31,452 nucleotides of DNA from JABMRP01 sp964444795 (GTDB lineage: Bacteria > Planctomycetota > Planctomycetia > Pirellulales > Thermoguttaceae). Below the pieces are notes generated by a model, which searched no databases, had not been told where the DNA came from, and saw only the letters and a program-made list of their open reading frames with translations. The DNA is taken from NCBI GenBank assembly GCA_964444795.1, contig CAYUIQ010000080.1, forward strand, positions 1 to 31,452. The letters run 5' to 3'. Shown here piece by piece: positions 14,602 to 23,781 of this stretch. The translations under genes and the position numbers were made by a program. How positions within the stretch are numbered: position 1 is the first letter of the stretch; every line of letters begins with the position of its first letter.

Positions 14602-16542
14602 ATGGTACGCCCCTACCCTGCCCTCATGCTGTTCTTCGTTGCGGCAAGTCTCCTCAACGCATCCGCCGCTTCGGCCGTCGAGCCGCCCGTGCCGTGTGGA
14701 CCCGTGCCGACGAACGGCCAGATGGTCTGGCACCGTTCGGAGATGATCGGGTTGATCTGTTTTGGCCTCAATACCTACACCGATCAGGAATGGGGATTTG
14801 GCGATATCCCGGCCAAGCAGTTCAACCCAACCGACCTGGATACGGACCAATGGGCGACCGCGTGCAAGGCGGCGGGGATGCGGGGTCTGGTGCTGGTGGC
14901 CAAACATCACGACGGGTTCTGCCTCTGGCCGAGTCGGCATACGGATTACTCGGTCAAGGCGACCGCGTGGAAAGACGGCCAGGGCGACGTGCTGGGCGAC
15001 TTGGCCCGGTCGTGCAAGAAGCATGGCTTGGGGCTGGGCGTCTATATCTCGCCCTGGGATCGCAACCACGCCGGCTACGGCCGCGAGGCATACGTCCGAT
15101 ATTTCCACGACCAGTGGCGCGAAGTGATGACCGACTACGGGCCTCTTTTCGAGCTCTGGTTCGACGGGGCCAACGGCGGCTCGGGCTATTACGGCGGCGC
15201 GAACGAGACGCGAAAGATCGACGCGAAGACCTATTACCGATTTCCCGAGATCCTCACTATGGCCGAGAATCTGCAAGGCGGCATCGTGATGTTCGGCAGC
15301 GGCGAACCGGGAGCGGCCCGGTGGGTCGGAAACGAAAGCGGCATCGCGGGCGAGACGAACTGGTGCCGCTTCCCCCACGTCGGATTCGCAAACCCGATCG
15401 ATCGCGGCCTCCGGGGCGTTGGCGTCGAGGACGGGGAACTTTGGATGCCGGCCGAGTCGGACACGCCGCTTCGTCGCGGTTGGTACTGGCACCCTAACGA
15501 GAATCCGAAGTCGCTGAAGCATCTGGTCGATGTCTATTTCGCTTCGGTGGGACGCAACTCGACGCTCAACTTCGGCATCGCGCCGAATCGAACCGGTCTG
15601 ATCGAACAGGAAGACGTCAAGCGGCTTGCCGAGTTGGGCGGTTACCTGAAAGAACTCTTCCAGACCGATTTCGCCGCCGGGCGGCAAGCAGCCGCCTCGC
15701 AGACACGCGGCAACGACTCTCGATTCGCCGCCGCGAACGTAACCGATGACCAATACGACACCTACTGGGCTACCGACGACGGTACGTTGACGGGAAGTCT
15801 CGAAATCGACCTGGGCCGCCCCCGCACCTTCGATGTCGTGGCCGTCCAGGAGTTTGTGCCGCTGGGCCAGAGAGTCAAGGCGTGGGCCGTCGATACGTGG
15901 ACCGACGGGGAGTGGCAGCAGATCGGCTCGGCGACGACCATCGGATACAAACGTCTGCTCCGCGTGCCGAAAACGACCGCCTCGAAGGTTCGGATTCGCA
16001 TCGTCGACTCTCTGGCGTGCCCGGCAATCAACCGCGTCGGCCTCTATCGGGCGCCCCTAGTGAAGGTCGAACCCGAATCGAGCCGCAAGATCCCGGGCAA
16101 CATAGCCAAAGACGGCTGGAAAATCGTCGATTGCAGTTTCGCCAACGAGGCCGACGCGCCGGTCGCACGGTTGATCGACGGCGATTTCGGCACGATGTGG
16201 CACACGCACGGCCCGAAGACGGGCCGGCTCGCCCCGCCGCACGAAGTGACGATCGATCTTGGCAAGAAAACCGACCTGGGCGGGTTCTTCTGCATGCCGC
16301 GCCACGACGGATGCCGCGTCGGGCTGGTCGACCGGTACGCCGTCTACCTGAGCGATGACGGAGAAGATTGGGATGCACCCGCCGCGCAGGGCGAGTTCTC
16401 CAACGTCGTGAACAACCCGGTTCTACAGACGGTGCGATTCGGTCAGAAGCATCGGACTCGATTCGTCAAGTTTGTCGCTGAGCATGCGGTCGAAGGGAAC
16501 ACGTGCGTCGCAATCTGCGAATTTGGATTGCTCGGGCACTAG
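14602..16542 (+). CDS. Alpha-L-fucosidase-like GH29 glycosidase with F5/8-type modules
   Basis: 646 residues from ATG 14602, which gives a tidy signal peptide (MVRPYPALMLFFVAASLL, cleavage near ASA) with GGAAA upstream; in-frame ATGs at 14563 and 14581 would add 13 or 7 residues. The N-terminal barrel matches GH29: VWHRSEMIGLICFGLNTYTD, LVAKHHDGFCLW, VYISPWDRN and LFELWFDGANG, whose Asp (D188, codon at 15163) is the expected nucleophile. Two C-terminal beta-sandwich modules follow: about 370-500 (DDQYDTYWATDDG, GSLEIDLGRPRTFDVVAVQE) and about 515-645 (LIDGDFGTMWHTHG, VTIDLGKKTDLGGF), both F5/8 type C/CBM32-like. It would remove alpha-linked fucose from glycans outside the cytoplasm. The acid/base residue was not assigned. 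Neighbouring sulfatases fit a sulfated-glycan substrate. Confidence 0.92.
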   Translation: MVRPYPALMLFFVAASLLNASAASAVEPPVPCGPVPTNGQMVWHRSEMIGLICFGLNTYTDQEWGFGDIPAKQFNPTDLDTDQWATACKAAGMRGLVLVAKHHDGFCLWPSRHTDYSVKATAWKDGQGDVLGDLARSCKKHGLGLGVYISPWDRNHAGYGREAYVRYFHDQWREVMTDYGPLFELWFDGANGGSGYYGGANETRKIDAKTYYRFPEILTMAENLQGGIVMFGSGEPGAARWVGNESGIAGETNWCRFPHVGFANPIDRGLRGVGVEDGELWMPAESDTPLRRGWYWHPNENPKSLKHLVDVYFASVGRNSTLNFGIAPNRTGLIEQEDVKRLAELGGYLKELFQTDFAAGRQAAASQTRGNDSRFAAANVTDDQYDTYWATDDGTLTGSLEIDLGRPRTFDVVAVQEFVPLGQRVKAWAVDTWTDGEWQQIGSATTIGYKRLLRVPKTTASKVRIRIVDSLACPAINRVGLYRAPLVKVEPESSRKIPGNIAKDGWKIVDCSFANEADAPVARLIDGDFGTMWHTHGPKTGRLAPPHEVTIDLGKKTDLGGFFCMPRHDGCRVGLVDRYAVYLSDDGEDWDAPAAQGEFSNVVNNPVLQTVRFGQKHRTRFVKFVAEHAVEGNTCVAICEFGLLGH

Positions 16543-16654
16543 GTGCGCTGGCGAGTCAACCCGTCCCCAGGCCGCGGAATCGAAGGCGTGCGGCTGAAGC
16601 GCCTATTTGCGGAGTAACGGCGTTTTCGGGCTCCCGCCTTTGTGTTCGACCGAG

Positions 16655-19600
16655 TTATCGCTTCGGCGGATCGGCCTCCTTGACCACCGCGCCGTACTCG
16701 TCGCTGAGCACCAGCAACGAAAATCGGGCGGTGAAGTCCAGCTCGTTCGTGTTCAGCGACGTGTAGTCGAAACGTCCGCGAAGGTCGGTGTAGCCGTCCT
16801 TGTAGAACTGGACCCGGCCGTCTTTCAGTCGGGCGTAGACTTTGACGTAGACCTTCGGCAGCGGCTTGCCGTCGGCGGCGCCGGTGACGCGGACCTGGCC
16901 GTAGTTCTCGATCACCTGCACGGCCATCGAGTTGCTGTAGTAGGCCTGCGATTGGGTCTGCCCCTCGCCGATGATCTCGACCAGCACGTTGCGGTTGTGG
17001 AACTGCTCGGGCAGCGGCACCGTGAAGCTCGTCTCCTTCTCGGGCAAATCGACCGGCGCGGTGGCGTTCGGGCGGATGTGCGAGAACTGGCTCGAATACT
17101 TCTGCACGAACGGGTTCTGGCTGAACAACAGCTCGACGTCCATCAGGTAGTAGTTCACGCGAACCCGGCGAAGGTTCTGGTAGTCGATCACGATCTCCTT
17201 CGATTCAACCCGGAAGTCGAACGAAGGCTGCGAGGCGGCCAGCTTCGTCTGCAGTTGGGTGCGGTCCTCGTCGTCGGTCACCTCCGCGGCGTCGCCTTCG
17301 ATCTCGTCGAGCTGCTCGGTGATCTGCGCAAACGCGCCCCGCCACCGGTCGACCGGGTGGTCGGCGTACTTCTCGGCGATCCCGCGGGCCAGTTCGTGCT
17401 CGGGCGTGTAGAAATCGAGATACGCGGCGAAGTAGTCGTACTGCAACCGCGTGGCCAGTTTCTTGGGGTTCACGCGGCCGAAGAACTCGATCGCTTCCTC
17501 GACCCGGTCCTGCAACAGCAGGTAGTACGTCACGGCCATCAGGTCGTCGTCGTCCAGCGCCGAACGATAGCTGAGGATCTTCAGCAGCCGGTGATACTGT
17601 GCATGGACCCGCTCGTTGACGATCTGCCGCCGCCGCCCCAGTTGATGCGCCCGGGCGTTGACCAGCGGGCTGTACTCCATGTGCTGGTAGGCCATGCGGG
17701 CGACCGGGTCAATGTCGAGCAACGGGCTGTCGAGCCAATCGCCGCATTGGGTTACGAATCCGTCGGCATGTTGCAGATATTCGCGCACCGCCGGGGTCAC
17801 GTCGTGCTTGATGCCGTACGACCAGAGCGTGTTGTTGTAGACATGTCGCGTGGCCAACCGCTTGGTCACTGCCTGGAAGAACTTCTTATCGGCCATGCGG
17901 AAGGCGATCTTCTCCAGGTTGGTCCGATTCAGGTTGTGCGTGTCGAGATACGCCAATACCTGCTCATCGGTGCCGTGTTGCGAGAGGTAATCCCACGACT
18001 CGCGGTCGATCTTGCTGGGCTCCGCGACCACGTTGAACGTAAACGCATCCGCGTGGGCCAGCAGCCGCTCGTTCTTGGCGACCTGTACGGGATAGTGGGC
18101 ATACTCGCCGGCAACCGGGAAGTAGAAATAGTATTCGCCGGTCTCCGTGTGATAGGGCTGCAAGTCAACGTGCAAAGTGCGAGTGAACTTGCCGTTGCTC
18201 ACCGGGATCGAGCCGACGGGCATCTGCAGCAGGAGGTCGAGCTTCTGCCGCGACGACGTCGGGTTGGTGACCACGATCTGACAGCCGTAGACGACGTGGG
18301 TGAGGAACTCCTCGGTGATGAACTTGTCGACCTTCTCGTTGCCGACGTGGCGGTAACGGTCGCCGTGGCGGAAGAAGTTTTGGCTGACCAGGATCGGCGT
18401 CTTCTCGGCCGCCGGCTCGGCCCGTTTGATCTCCTGGTGGAAGACGATCATCGGCCCGCCGGCCGCGAGCGTCATCCGGGCCGCGTCGAATTCCGTCTCG
18501 TGTTCGGTCGATTCAAAGGGCAGATCCAACATCGACAGGGCGAACATCATCTCGGGGAAGTTTCGCGAGGCCTCGGCCAGATTGACCGAATGGAACGGCT
18601 CGCCCGGCTTTGCGTCGGCGTAATCTCGCCAGAAAGCGTTGACGGTAATCAGGCCGGCGTTCTGCTGCTCGATGGGCAGGTGATAGTAGTTATTCTCGAC
18701 CCATTCCTGTGTTTTGTCGAGTTTGCGGTAGAGCTGGCGTGCGACTTCGCGCTGCTTCTTATCTTCGTCGAAGTAGCCGGATCCCCTGCCGTCGCGACGA
18801 CGGGCCAGGCGCTCCTGCTCAAGGGGGGTTTCCGGCGGAACAACGCCGAGGATTTCTCCCATCTCCTCATCCGCGGGCTCCGGTTCGGTGGGGGCAGCCG
18901 GCGCAGCGCCAAACGGGTCGGCCGCAGCGGTCGGAGGCGGCAGCGCTGATTCCGGCGCCAACTCCTGCTCCTGCCTCACAACCAACGACAGATTGGTCTC
19001 CAAGCTCGCCACCGTACCGGCCAGGCCGAACCGGTCGTCGGTGTCCAACGCACTGCTCTGCAACGCCGTGTCGAACAGCCGGTTGAACTGCTCGATGTTC
19101 GGCGGGATCAGGTCGAATGTGTCTTGGACGTGCCGGGCCGTGTGCGTCCCCTCGCCGTCGATCCGCTGAGCAAGCAGCGTTCGCTCGACGACGTTGAGCC
19201 GGTCGTACGCCCAGGGCTTGAGATACTCGGCCAGATCGTCTTCCAGCAGCCAGTGGTCGAGAAACGTCTTGTCCTTCTTATTCCGCAGATAGGGCTGCAC
19301 GGCGGCCTTGAAGAACTCGGGGTCCTTCTTATGGATGAAGAAGCTCAACTCGTGGCAGGCATACTTGGAATACTTGGCCCGTTTTTCCTCTTCGTCCATC
19401 TTGTGCCAGTTGAGGATGAAGCCGAACTCGACCAGATTCGCGTCGCCGTTGAGCGTCGAGAAGAACGCGTAAACCTTGGCCAGACTATCGTAGGCCTCGA
19501 ACTTCGACGAAGTGACGTCGGCCAGCTCAAACTTCTCGCCCTTGGTCACGACGCCGATCTGCTTCTGCTGCGTGAAATGGACCGCCGGGTCCAGCCCAGT

Positions 19601-22600
19601 GGCCAGCCGCAGATCGCGGGGCGCGGCCTTCACTTCCGGAAGCGACACGACGCGGAAGGCCGTGTTGCGCGGATCGACGGCCACCAGATGCAATTGCTGG
19701 TGCGGGCCGAGTTCGTTGCGGCCGATCTTCACCAGACCCTTGTCGTCGGGGGCCAGATTTAGCAGCAGGGCCGATCCGCTGGCGAGGAAATCGAGGTTGG
19801 AGAAATCACTGTGTCCTACGCCCGACGCGGCCTTACCGCCGTATCGGCCAACAGCCGAGTGTCGGTCGCCGCCCCGACCTTCCAGTTCGTCACCCTCGGC
19901 GGCATCCTGACGGCCCGCTTCCGTGTTGCGGATCGCCCAGGGGTTTAACAGCAACTCCGGCCGCTTGAGCATGTTGCCTGGAAACTGTTTCGCATACTTG
20001 CGGTCGATGATGTAACGGTATTCGTCGCCGATACTCCGCCCGGCCAGATAGACCGACTCGGCCACCACTGGGGTGATCACGTACGGCTCGGAATCGCGGA
20101 TCCGGCCGAGATCCGCGTAGGCCGAATAGGCCGGCTGATATCGGGTGGCGAAGACGTGCAGCCGGGCGAACTTCGAGGCGTGCCCGAGTCGCACGGTGAC
20201 GGTCTCGTCGTCGGTCTCGATGTCGGCGATTTGCAGCGGCCGACTGCCACGCACTTCGAGTTGCCGGGTTCTGCCCAACACGTAGCCGTCGCGCTCTTCT
20301 CCGGCCGCGACGCGCACACGGATCTTCATGCCGCCGCGCTTGAGCAGCAGGTCGTAATCTCCGGGCGTCAGGTCGGCCAACTTCAACAGCCCGTCGCCGA
20401 TGGAAATCGCGTCGAAGCGGTCGGCCACGAACGTATCGCCGCGGAGCTCCAGCAGCGACAGTTGGTCGCGGGCCGGTTTGTCTTGCGAGCCCATGTAGGG
20501 CAACTCGATCGGCTGGCCCGCCGTGCCGTGCAGCGAGCGACCGTAGCTGTGGGCGTCGTCGAGCAGGTTCCAGGTGTGCGAAGTTTGTTGCGGACCGGTC
20601 GCCTTGACCCAAGCCACGTCGGCCAGCGTGCCGAGCGTGACGCGTCCGCCCGCGTCGGTTTGCAGCGAGACTTCGACCGGCTGTTTGAAGTCGCGGTGTT
20701 TGACGACAAGCTGCACGGGTCGGTCGGGCTTCGACTCGCCCGTCTTACCCAGCAGGTCGATCGCGTACGTGCCGTCGGCGTGGACAAAGTAGAGATCCTC
20801 GATCTTGTCGGTGGTGTCGATTTGGTTCAGCGCGAACTTCTGGCTGGCGGAAAGGTCGATCTTCTTGTTCTGGCTGAGGTTCCGCACCTTGGCGTGAAGC
20901 GCGAAGCCGATCGACGCCAGCCGCTGGGGAACCTGGAACTCGTAGACCGACTCGCGGTCCTCAAAGAGCTTGAAATCGGCGACTTCCTTGGTGGTCGACA
21001 CGCCGTCGTGATCGGTCGAAGTAATCACCAGCCGTACGTCTTCCAACACCGAGAGCGTCACCGGCGTACCACACACATAGAGGGCCGGTCGCACGACCAG
21101 TTGTGCCTTCTTGCGCTGTAGCAGCGATTCGCGGTCGACGTAGATCCCCGCCTGCAGCGAATAGCTCTCCGCCTGATGTTGGAAATAGTCCAACGAGCAG
21201 ATTCCGCCGCCGGCAAGCACAATCCGCTGCTGGGCGGGATTGGTGCTGAAGGGTACGGTGATCGTGCCGTCCTTGCCGGCCGTGTACTCGTGTCCGCCCA
21301 GGTAGAGCGTCGGCTTGGGAACTTTGCGGTTGTTGTCGTCCAGCACGGTGAAGACATGCCCGGCGGTGCCGATGCGCATCAGGTAGCTCAGTTTTCCCTT
21401 GCGGATCAGGGTCCGGCTGCTCTTGCCGTTGCCGATGAAGTCGACGACGTAGACGCCCGGCTTGGCCAACGAAGCGAACTCGAAATGGCGCCGCACCCGC
21501 CGCAGCGGCGGGTCGTCGTACTGGTAGGTCTTTTCCTCGTTGGCGACCAGCCCGTCCAGGTTGATGTCGGTATCCACCGGCGCCAGGTTCTGGCGATAGA
21601 AGTTTTGTGTGTTGATCTCGAACACTTTGACGATCAGCGTGGCGACGTTCTTCACCTCCAGGTCGAGCGAGACCGGCTCGTCGGCGGCAAACAGCTCCTT
21701 GTTGGTGGGGGCAAAGTCGAGATCGATCCGCTCCTTCAGCGCCTTGTATTGGGCCGCCGGCAGCATCGCGTACCACCGTTGCGGATCATCGCCCGGGTTG
21801 CTGACGATCTTGGTCTCGGCAAAGTTGTGTTTCAGATAGAGATCGTTGACGTACGGCTCGAAGGCCTTGTAGTCCTTGTCGTCGACGAAGAAGTGGTGCA
21901 GATAACCGCGGACCAGCGGCTCGTCGTTGCCGACCGGCGGCAGCAGTGTGAATGGCTGATAGTTGGCGCCCAAGTTGACCGGATGCCGGCGGCTGTCCTC
22001 AAGCTTCATGAACTCCGCGTTGATGTAGCCCACCGGGCGAGGAAGCTTAAGATACGTCATCAGGCGTTGCCGATCGTAAACGCCGCGGGAGCGGTCGAAC
22101 ACCATGCGGTGGTAGAGAACATGGGCCTTGAGCGAGTTATGGACGGGGGCCAGTCGCCCGGCGAACGCTTCGAGCCGGTCGAGATACGCCCGGTGAGCTT
22201 CCGGGTCGCGTTGCCAGTCGACGTCCGCGCCGGGATGCAGCTTGGTCAGGTAGGCGTTGACAAAGTGCGTCTGGTTCAGCAGATCCGGCTTCAGCTTCTG
22301 GCACTGCTCCAATTGCACTAGCAGCAGTTGCTTGTGGATCGGAAAACTGCCAAAGCCGCGGCTGTCCTTGGTGTTCAGGTCGTCCACCACCAGTTTGGCC
22401 AGATTGGGATAGTCGGGACGCGTCAGCCGCGAAAGCAGGTGGCGGCGCCGCTCCGCGTTGAGTTCCTCGCCGACGAGCCAATCGAGCGCCGTGTCCTCGA
22501 ACCCGTCCAGATTGCGATGGCGGGTCAGCGCGAGGCCGGTCAACGTCTCGCGGGCGATCCGTTTCTGGTCCAACGCGGTTGGCAGATCGGGCTTCTGTCC

Positions 22601-22960
22601 CAGAATCTCTTTCTGATGGTTGAACTGGATGCCGAGTTGCTCGCGAATATACTCCAGCGATGCTTGCCGGTTCTTCTCATACTTCAGCAGCGCCTGGCGG
22701 TTGAGGATTTCGCGGACCCGGGCGGTGTACTTGTGTGTCTTGATCCACGGCTTGAGCAGTTCGTCCACCTTGTCGTATTGCCCGTTGTTCTGCAGATGCA
22801 GTGCGTGGTAGTAGAAGTGGTCTTCGGTGCCGGGGATCAACTGCTCCAGCGGCGCGCCGCGGTCGGTGGCCAGGGAGAAGTCTTCGACGTAGCCGATTTC
22901 GCCCGCCGGGCTCGCCGCGGCGGTAGCTAAGGTCAGGAGGATGGTTGCCAGTCGTTTCAT
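16655..22960 (-). CDS. Giant secreted protein with alpha-2-macroglobulin-like and helical-repeat regions
   Basis: About 2101 residues, the largest gene here. The ATG at 22960 was chosen over 22978 because GGAG (complement of 22968-22971) lies seven bases upstream and MKRLATILLTLATAAASPAG is then a clean signal peptide. Residues about 30-330 look helical and TPR-like (NGQYDKVDELLKPWIK). From about 430 come beta-sandwich segments resembling bacterial macroglobulin MG domains (EPVSLDLEVKNVATLIVKVFE, GVYVVDFIGNG, TPVTLSVLEDVRLVIT). A Pro/Ala/Glu-rich linker sits near 1330-1370. A second helical-repeat part follows (EEAIEFFGRVNPKKLATRL), and the end is another beta domain with a carboxypeptidase-regulatory look (KVYVKVYARLKDGRVQFYKD). 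No thioester CxEQ motif was found. Protease trapping or an envelope scaffold are possibilities only. Confidence 0.9.
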   Translation of the reverse strand: MKRLATILLTLATAAASPAGEIGYVEDFSLATDRGAPLEQLIPGTEDHFYYHALHLQNNGQYDKVDELLKPWIKTHKYTARVREILNRQALLKYEKNRQASLEYIREQLGIQFNHQKEILGQKPDLPTALDQKRIARETLTGLALTRHRNLDGFEDTALDWLVGEELNAERRRHLLSRLTRPDYPNLAKLVVDDLNTKDSRGFGSFPIHKQLLLVQLEQCQKLKPDLLNQTHFVNAYLTKLHPGADVDWQRDPEAHRAYLDRLEAFAGRLAPVHNSLKAHVLYHRMVFDRSRGVYDRQRLMTYLKLPRPVGYINAEFMKLEDSRRHPVNLGANYQPFTLLPPVGNDEPLVRGYLHHFFVDDKDYKAFEPYVNDLYLKHNFAETKIVSNPGDDPQRWYAMLPAAQYKALKERIDLDFAPTNKELFAADEPVSLDLEVKNVATLIVKVFEINTQNFYRQNLAPVDTDINLDGLVANEEKTYQYDDPPLRRVRRHFEFASLAKPGVYVVDFIGNGKSSRTLIRKGKLSYLMRIGTAGHVFTVLDDNNRKVPKPTLYLGGHEYTAGKDGTITVPFSTNPAQQRIVLAGGGICSLDYFQHQAESYSLQAGIYVDRESLLQRKKAQLVVRPALYVCGTPVTLSVLEDVRLVITSTDHDGVSTTKEVADFKLFEDRESVYEFQVPQRLASIGFALHAKVRNLSQNKKIDLSASQKFALNQIDTTDKIEDLYFVHADGTYAIDLLGKTGESKPDRPVQLVVKHRDFKQPVEVSLQTDAGGRVTLGTLADVAWVKATGPQQTSHTWNLLDDAHSYGRSLHGTAGQPIELPYMGSQDKPARDQLSLLELRGDTFVADRFDAISIGDGLLKLADLTPGDYDLLLKRGGMKIRVRVAAGEERDGYVLGRTRQLEVRGSRPLQIADIETDDETVTVRLGHASKFARLHVFATRYQPAYSAYADLGRIRDSEPYVITPVVAESVYLAGRSIGDEYRYIIDRKYAKQFPGNMLKRPELLLNPWAIRNTEAGRQDAAEGDELEGRGGDRHSAVGRYGGKAASGVGHSDFSNLDFLASGSALLLNLAPDDKGLVKIGRNELGPHQQLHLVAVDPRNTAFRVVSLPEVKAAPRDLRLATGLDPAVHFTQQKQIGVVTKGEKFELADVTSSKFEAYDSLAKVYAFFSTLNGDANLVEFGFILNWHKMDEEEKRAKYSKYACHELSFFIHKKDPEFFKAAVQPYLRNKKDKTFLDHWLLEDDLAEYLKPWAYDRLNVVERTLLAQRIDGEGTHTARHVQDTFDLIPPNIEQFNRLFDTALQSSALDTDDRFGLAGTVASLETNLSLVVRQEQELAPESALPPPTAAADPFGAAPAAPTEPEPADEEMGEILGVVPPETPLEQERLARRRDGRGSGYFDEDKKQREVARQLYRKLDKTQEWVENNYYHLPIEQQNAGLITVNAFWRDYADAKPGEPFHSVNLAEASRNFPEMMFALSMLDLPFESTEHETEFDAARMTLAAGGPMIVFHQEIKRAEPAAEKTPILVSQNFFRHGDRYRHVGNEKVDKFITEEFLTHVVYGCQIVVTNPTSSRQKLDLLLQMPVGSIPVSNGKFTRTLHVDLQPYHTETGEYYFYFPVAGEYAHYPVQVAKNERLLAHADAFTFNVVAEPSKIDRESWDYLSQHGTDEQVLAYLDTHNLNRTNLEKIAFRMADKKFFQAVTKRLATRHVYNNTLWSYGIKHDVTPAVREYLQHADGFVTQCGDWLDSPLLDIDPVARMAYQHMEYSPLVNARAHQLGRRRQIVNERVHAQYHRLLKILSYRSALDDDDLMAVTYYLLLQDRVEEAIEFFGRVNPKKLATRLQYDYFAAYLDFYTPEHELARGIAEKYADHPVDRWRGAFAQITEQLDEIEGDAAEVTDDEDRTQLQTKLAASQPSFDFRVESKEIVIDYQNLRRVRVNYYLMDVELLFSQNPFVQKYSSQFSHIRPNATAPVDLPEKETSFTVPLPEQFHNRNVLVEIIGEGQTQSQAYYSNSMAVQVIENYGQVRVTGAADGKPLPKVYVKVYARLKDGRVQFYKDGYTDLRGRFDYTSLNTNELDFTARFSLLVLSDEYGAVVKEADPPKR

Positions 22961-23051
22961 TGGGAAGCTCCATTGCACAAAGGAGGATTCGGGACGTTCT
23001 TGCCGCCAGCGCGGATATGCACTTGGCGACTCGTCTTGGCGCGCAGCGTCA

Positions 23052-23080
23052 CCCCCGGTTGGACGATCTTCGACCGGGGG
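23052..23080 (-). other. GC-rich hairpin in the probable leader of the giant secreted protein
   Basis: CCCCCGGTTGGA and TTCGACCGGGGG pair in 10 of 12 positions around CGATC. On the minus strand it lies about 90-120 bases upstream of the ATG at 22960, so it may sit in its 5' untranslated region or be an upstream attenuator. No poly-T follows. Confidence 0.4.
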
Positions 23081-23208
23081 AAGTTCCGCATTGTACCAAA
23101 GTTGGCAGGGTCATTGACCCGTCCGGTTCGCTTTCACCAAGGATACCTCGCAGGAGCTGACACCGGCGGCACAGGCCGGAGGCAGTAGCCCGGATGGCTC
23201 ATCGGTTT

Positions 23209-23276
23209 GTAGCAACGTTCGCCAGAACGTGGGGTGCGTCTAATGGTTACGACCACGTTCTGGCGAACGTGGCTAC
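23209..23276. repeat. Long near-perfect inverted repeat (24-bp arms)
   Basis: Left arm 23209-23232 (GTAGCAACGTTCGCCAGAAC + GTGG) and right arm 23253-23276 (its reverse complement except one base) are separated by 20 bases. 23 of 24 positions pair. Such a stem can form a stable cruciform or RNA hairpin. The arm itself contains a second palindromic element (ACGTTCGCCAGAACGT). It resembles a dispersed intergenic repeat, and I have an impression of similar arms in other planctomycete sequences, but this is from memory and unchecked. Confidence 0.8.
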
Positions 23277-23404
23277 GACGGTGTGTCACACAACCTCCAG
23301 GGGCATGAATAATCCGGGATAAGGGCGGCCACGGGCTGCTAACGGCATCATGGCCAACACGTTGAGTCAGATCGAGTGGCCCTCCCCACAGCCCCTGCTG
23401 CTTA

Positions 23405-23430
23405 GGACCCCCCCACTTCGAGTGGGGTCC
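23405..23430. other. Stem-loop with TCG loop
   Basis: CCCCACT-TCG-AGTGGGG forms a 7-bp stem, extended by GGA/TCC with a three-C bulge. No T run follows on either strand, so it is not a clear terminator. Role unknown. Confidence 0.35.
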
Positions 23431-23600
23431 ACGCCGGCCATCGGGGCGAAACCATTGCGAGGCTTTCGGACAGCTCTGGCTAACATATCGTTTTGTAATG
23501 CCTTTCGTATTCCTTGATGTGAACGGCGGTCGGAAAGTGCGGCGGACTTCGCCGGGAGTCGTGCTGTTAACAGGAGCTTACGGGCACGGTCCACAAACAG

Positions 23601-23630
23601 TTGACATGACCTGAGTACCCTGCTTATGCT
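23601..23630 (+). promoter_or_regulatory. Sigma70-type promoter of the hydrolase gene
   Basis: TTGACA at 23601-23606 is a perfect -35. TATGCT at 23625-23630 matches the -10 consensus in 4 of 6 positions, with an 18-base spacer. The start point would be near 23637, giving a leader of about 145 bases before the ATG at 23782, which carries GAGGG seven bases upstream. Confidence 0.55.
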
Positions 23631-23781
23631 GTCTGCGTGGCAATCGGACAGTCTGCCGCGGGATGTGGAATCCGCACTGAAGAGCCGCCGAAAGTCACAG
23701 GGCCCCTACACCCGGCGGCAAGACCGCGGCGTAAGGGCCGTTGATCCGCTATCCATGGGCGCATTCTCGTGAGGGTTCGTC

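Larger units (their letters stand above)
22979..23781. other. 803-base intergenic region with hairpins and a promoter
   Basis: No supported protein gene. It holds a GC-rich hairpin (23052-23080), a long near-perfect inverted repeat (23209-23276), a smaller hairpin (23405-23430), a sigma70-like promoter (23601-23630) and a leader of about 145 bases before the hydrolase at 23782. A 75-codon minus-strand frame (23367-23594) was not recognisable. The region separates two divergent genes. Confidence 0.6.

Noticed and set aside
16607..18949. A 780-codon open frame on the + strand
   Set aside because: It is antisense to the giant secreted protein, whose signal peptide, ribosome site and protein-like composition are convincing. 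The antisense product has no recognisable motif and reads as a codon-bias shadow.
16655..22960. Thioester-type alpha-2-macroglobulin
   Set aside because: No CxEQ-type thioester motif was found in the translation, so only macroglobulin-like beta domains are claimed, with low certainty.
23367..23594. A 75-codon minus-strand frame in the 0.8-kb gap
   Set aside because: It contains a hairpin sequence and shows no recognisable motif or ribosome site.
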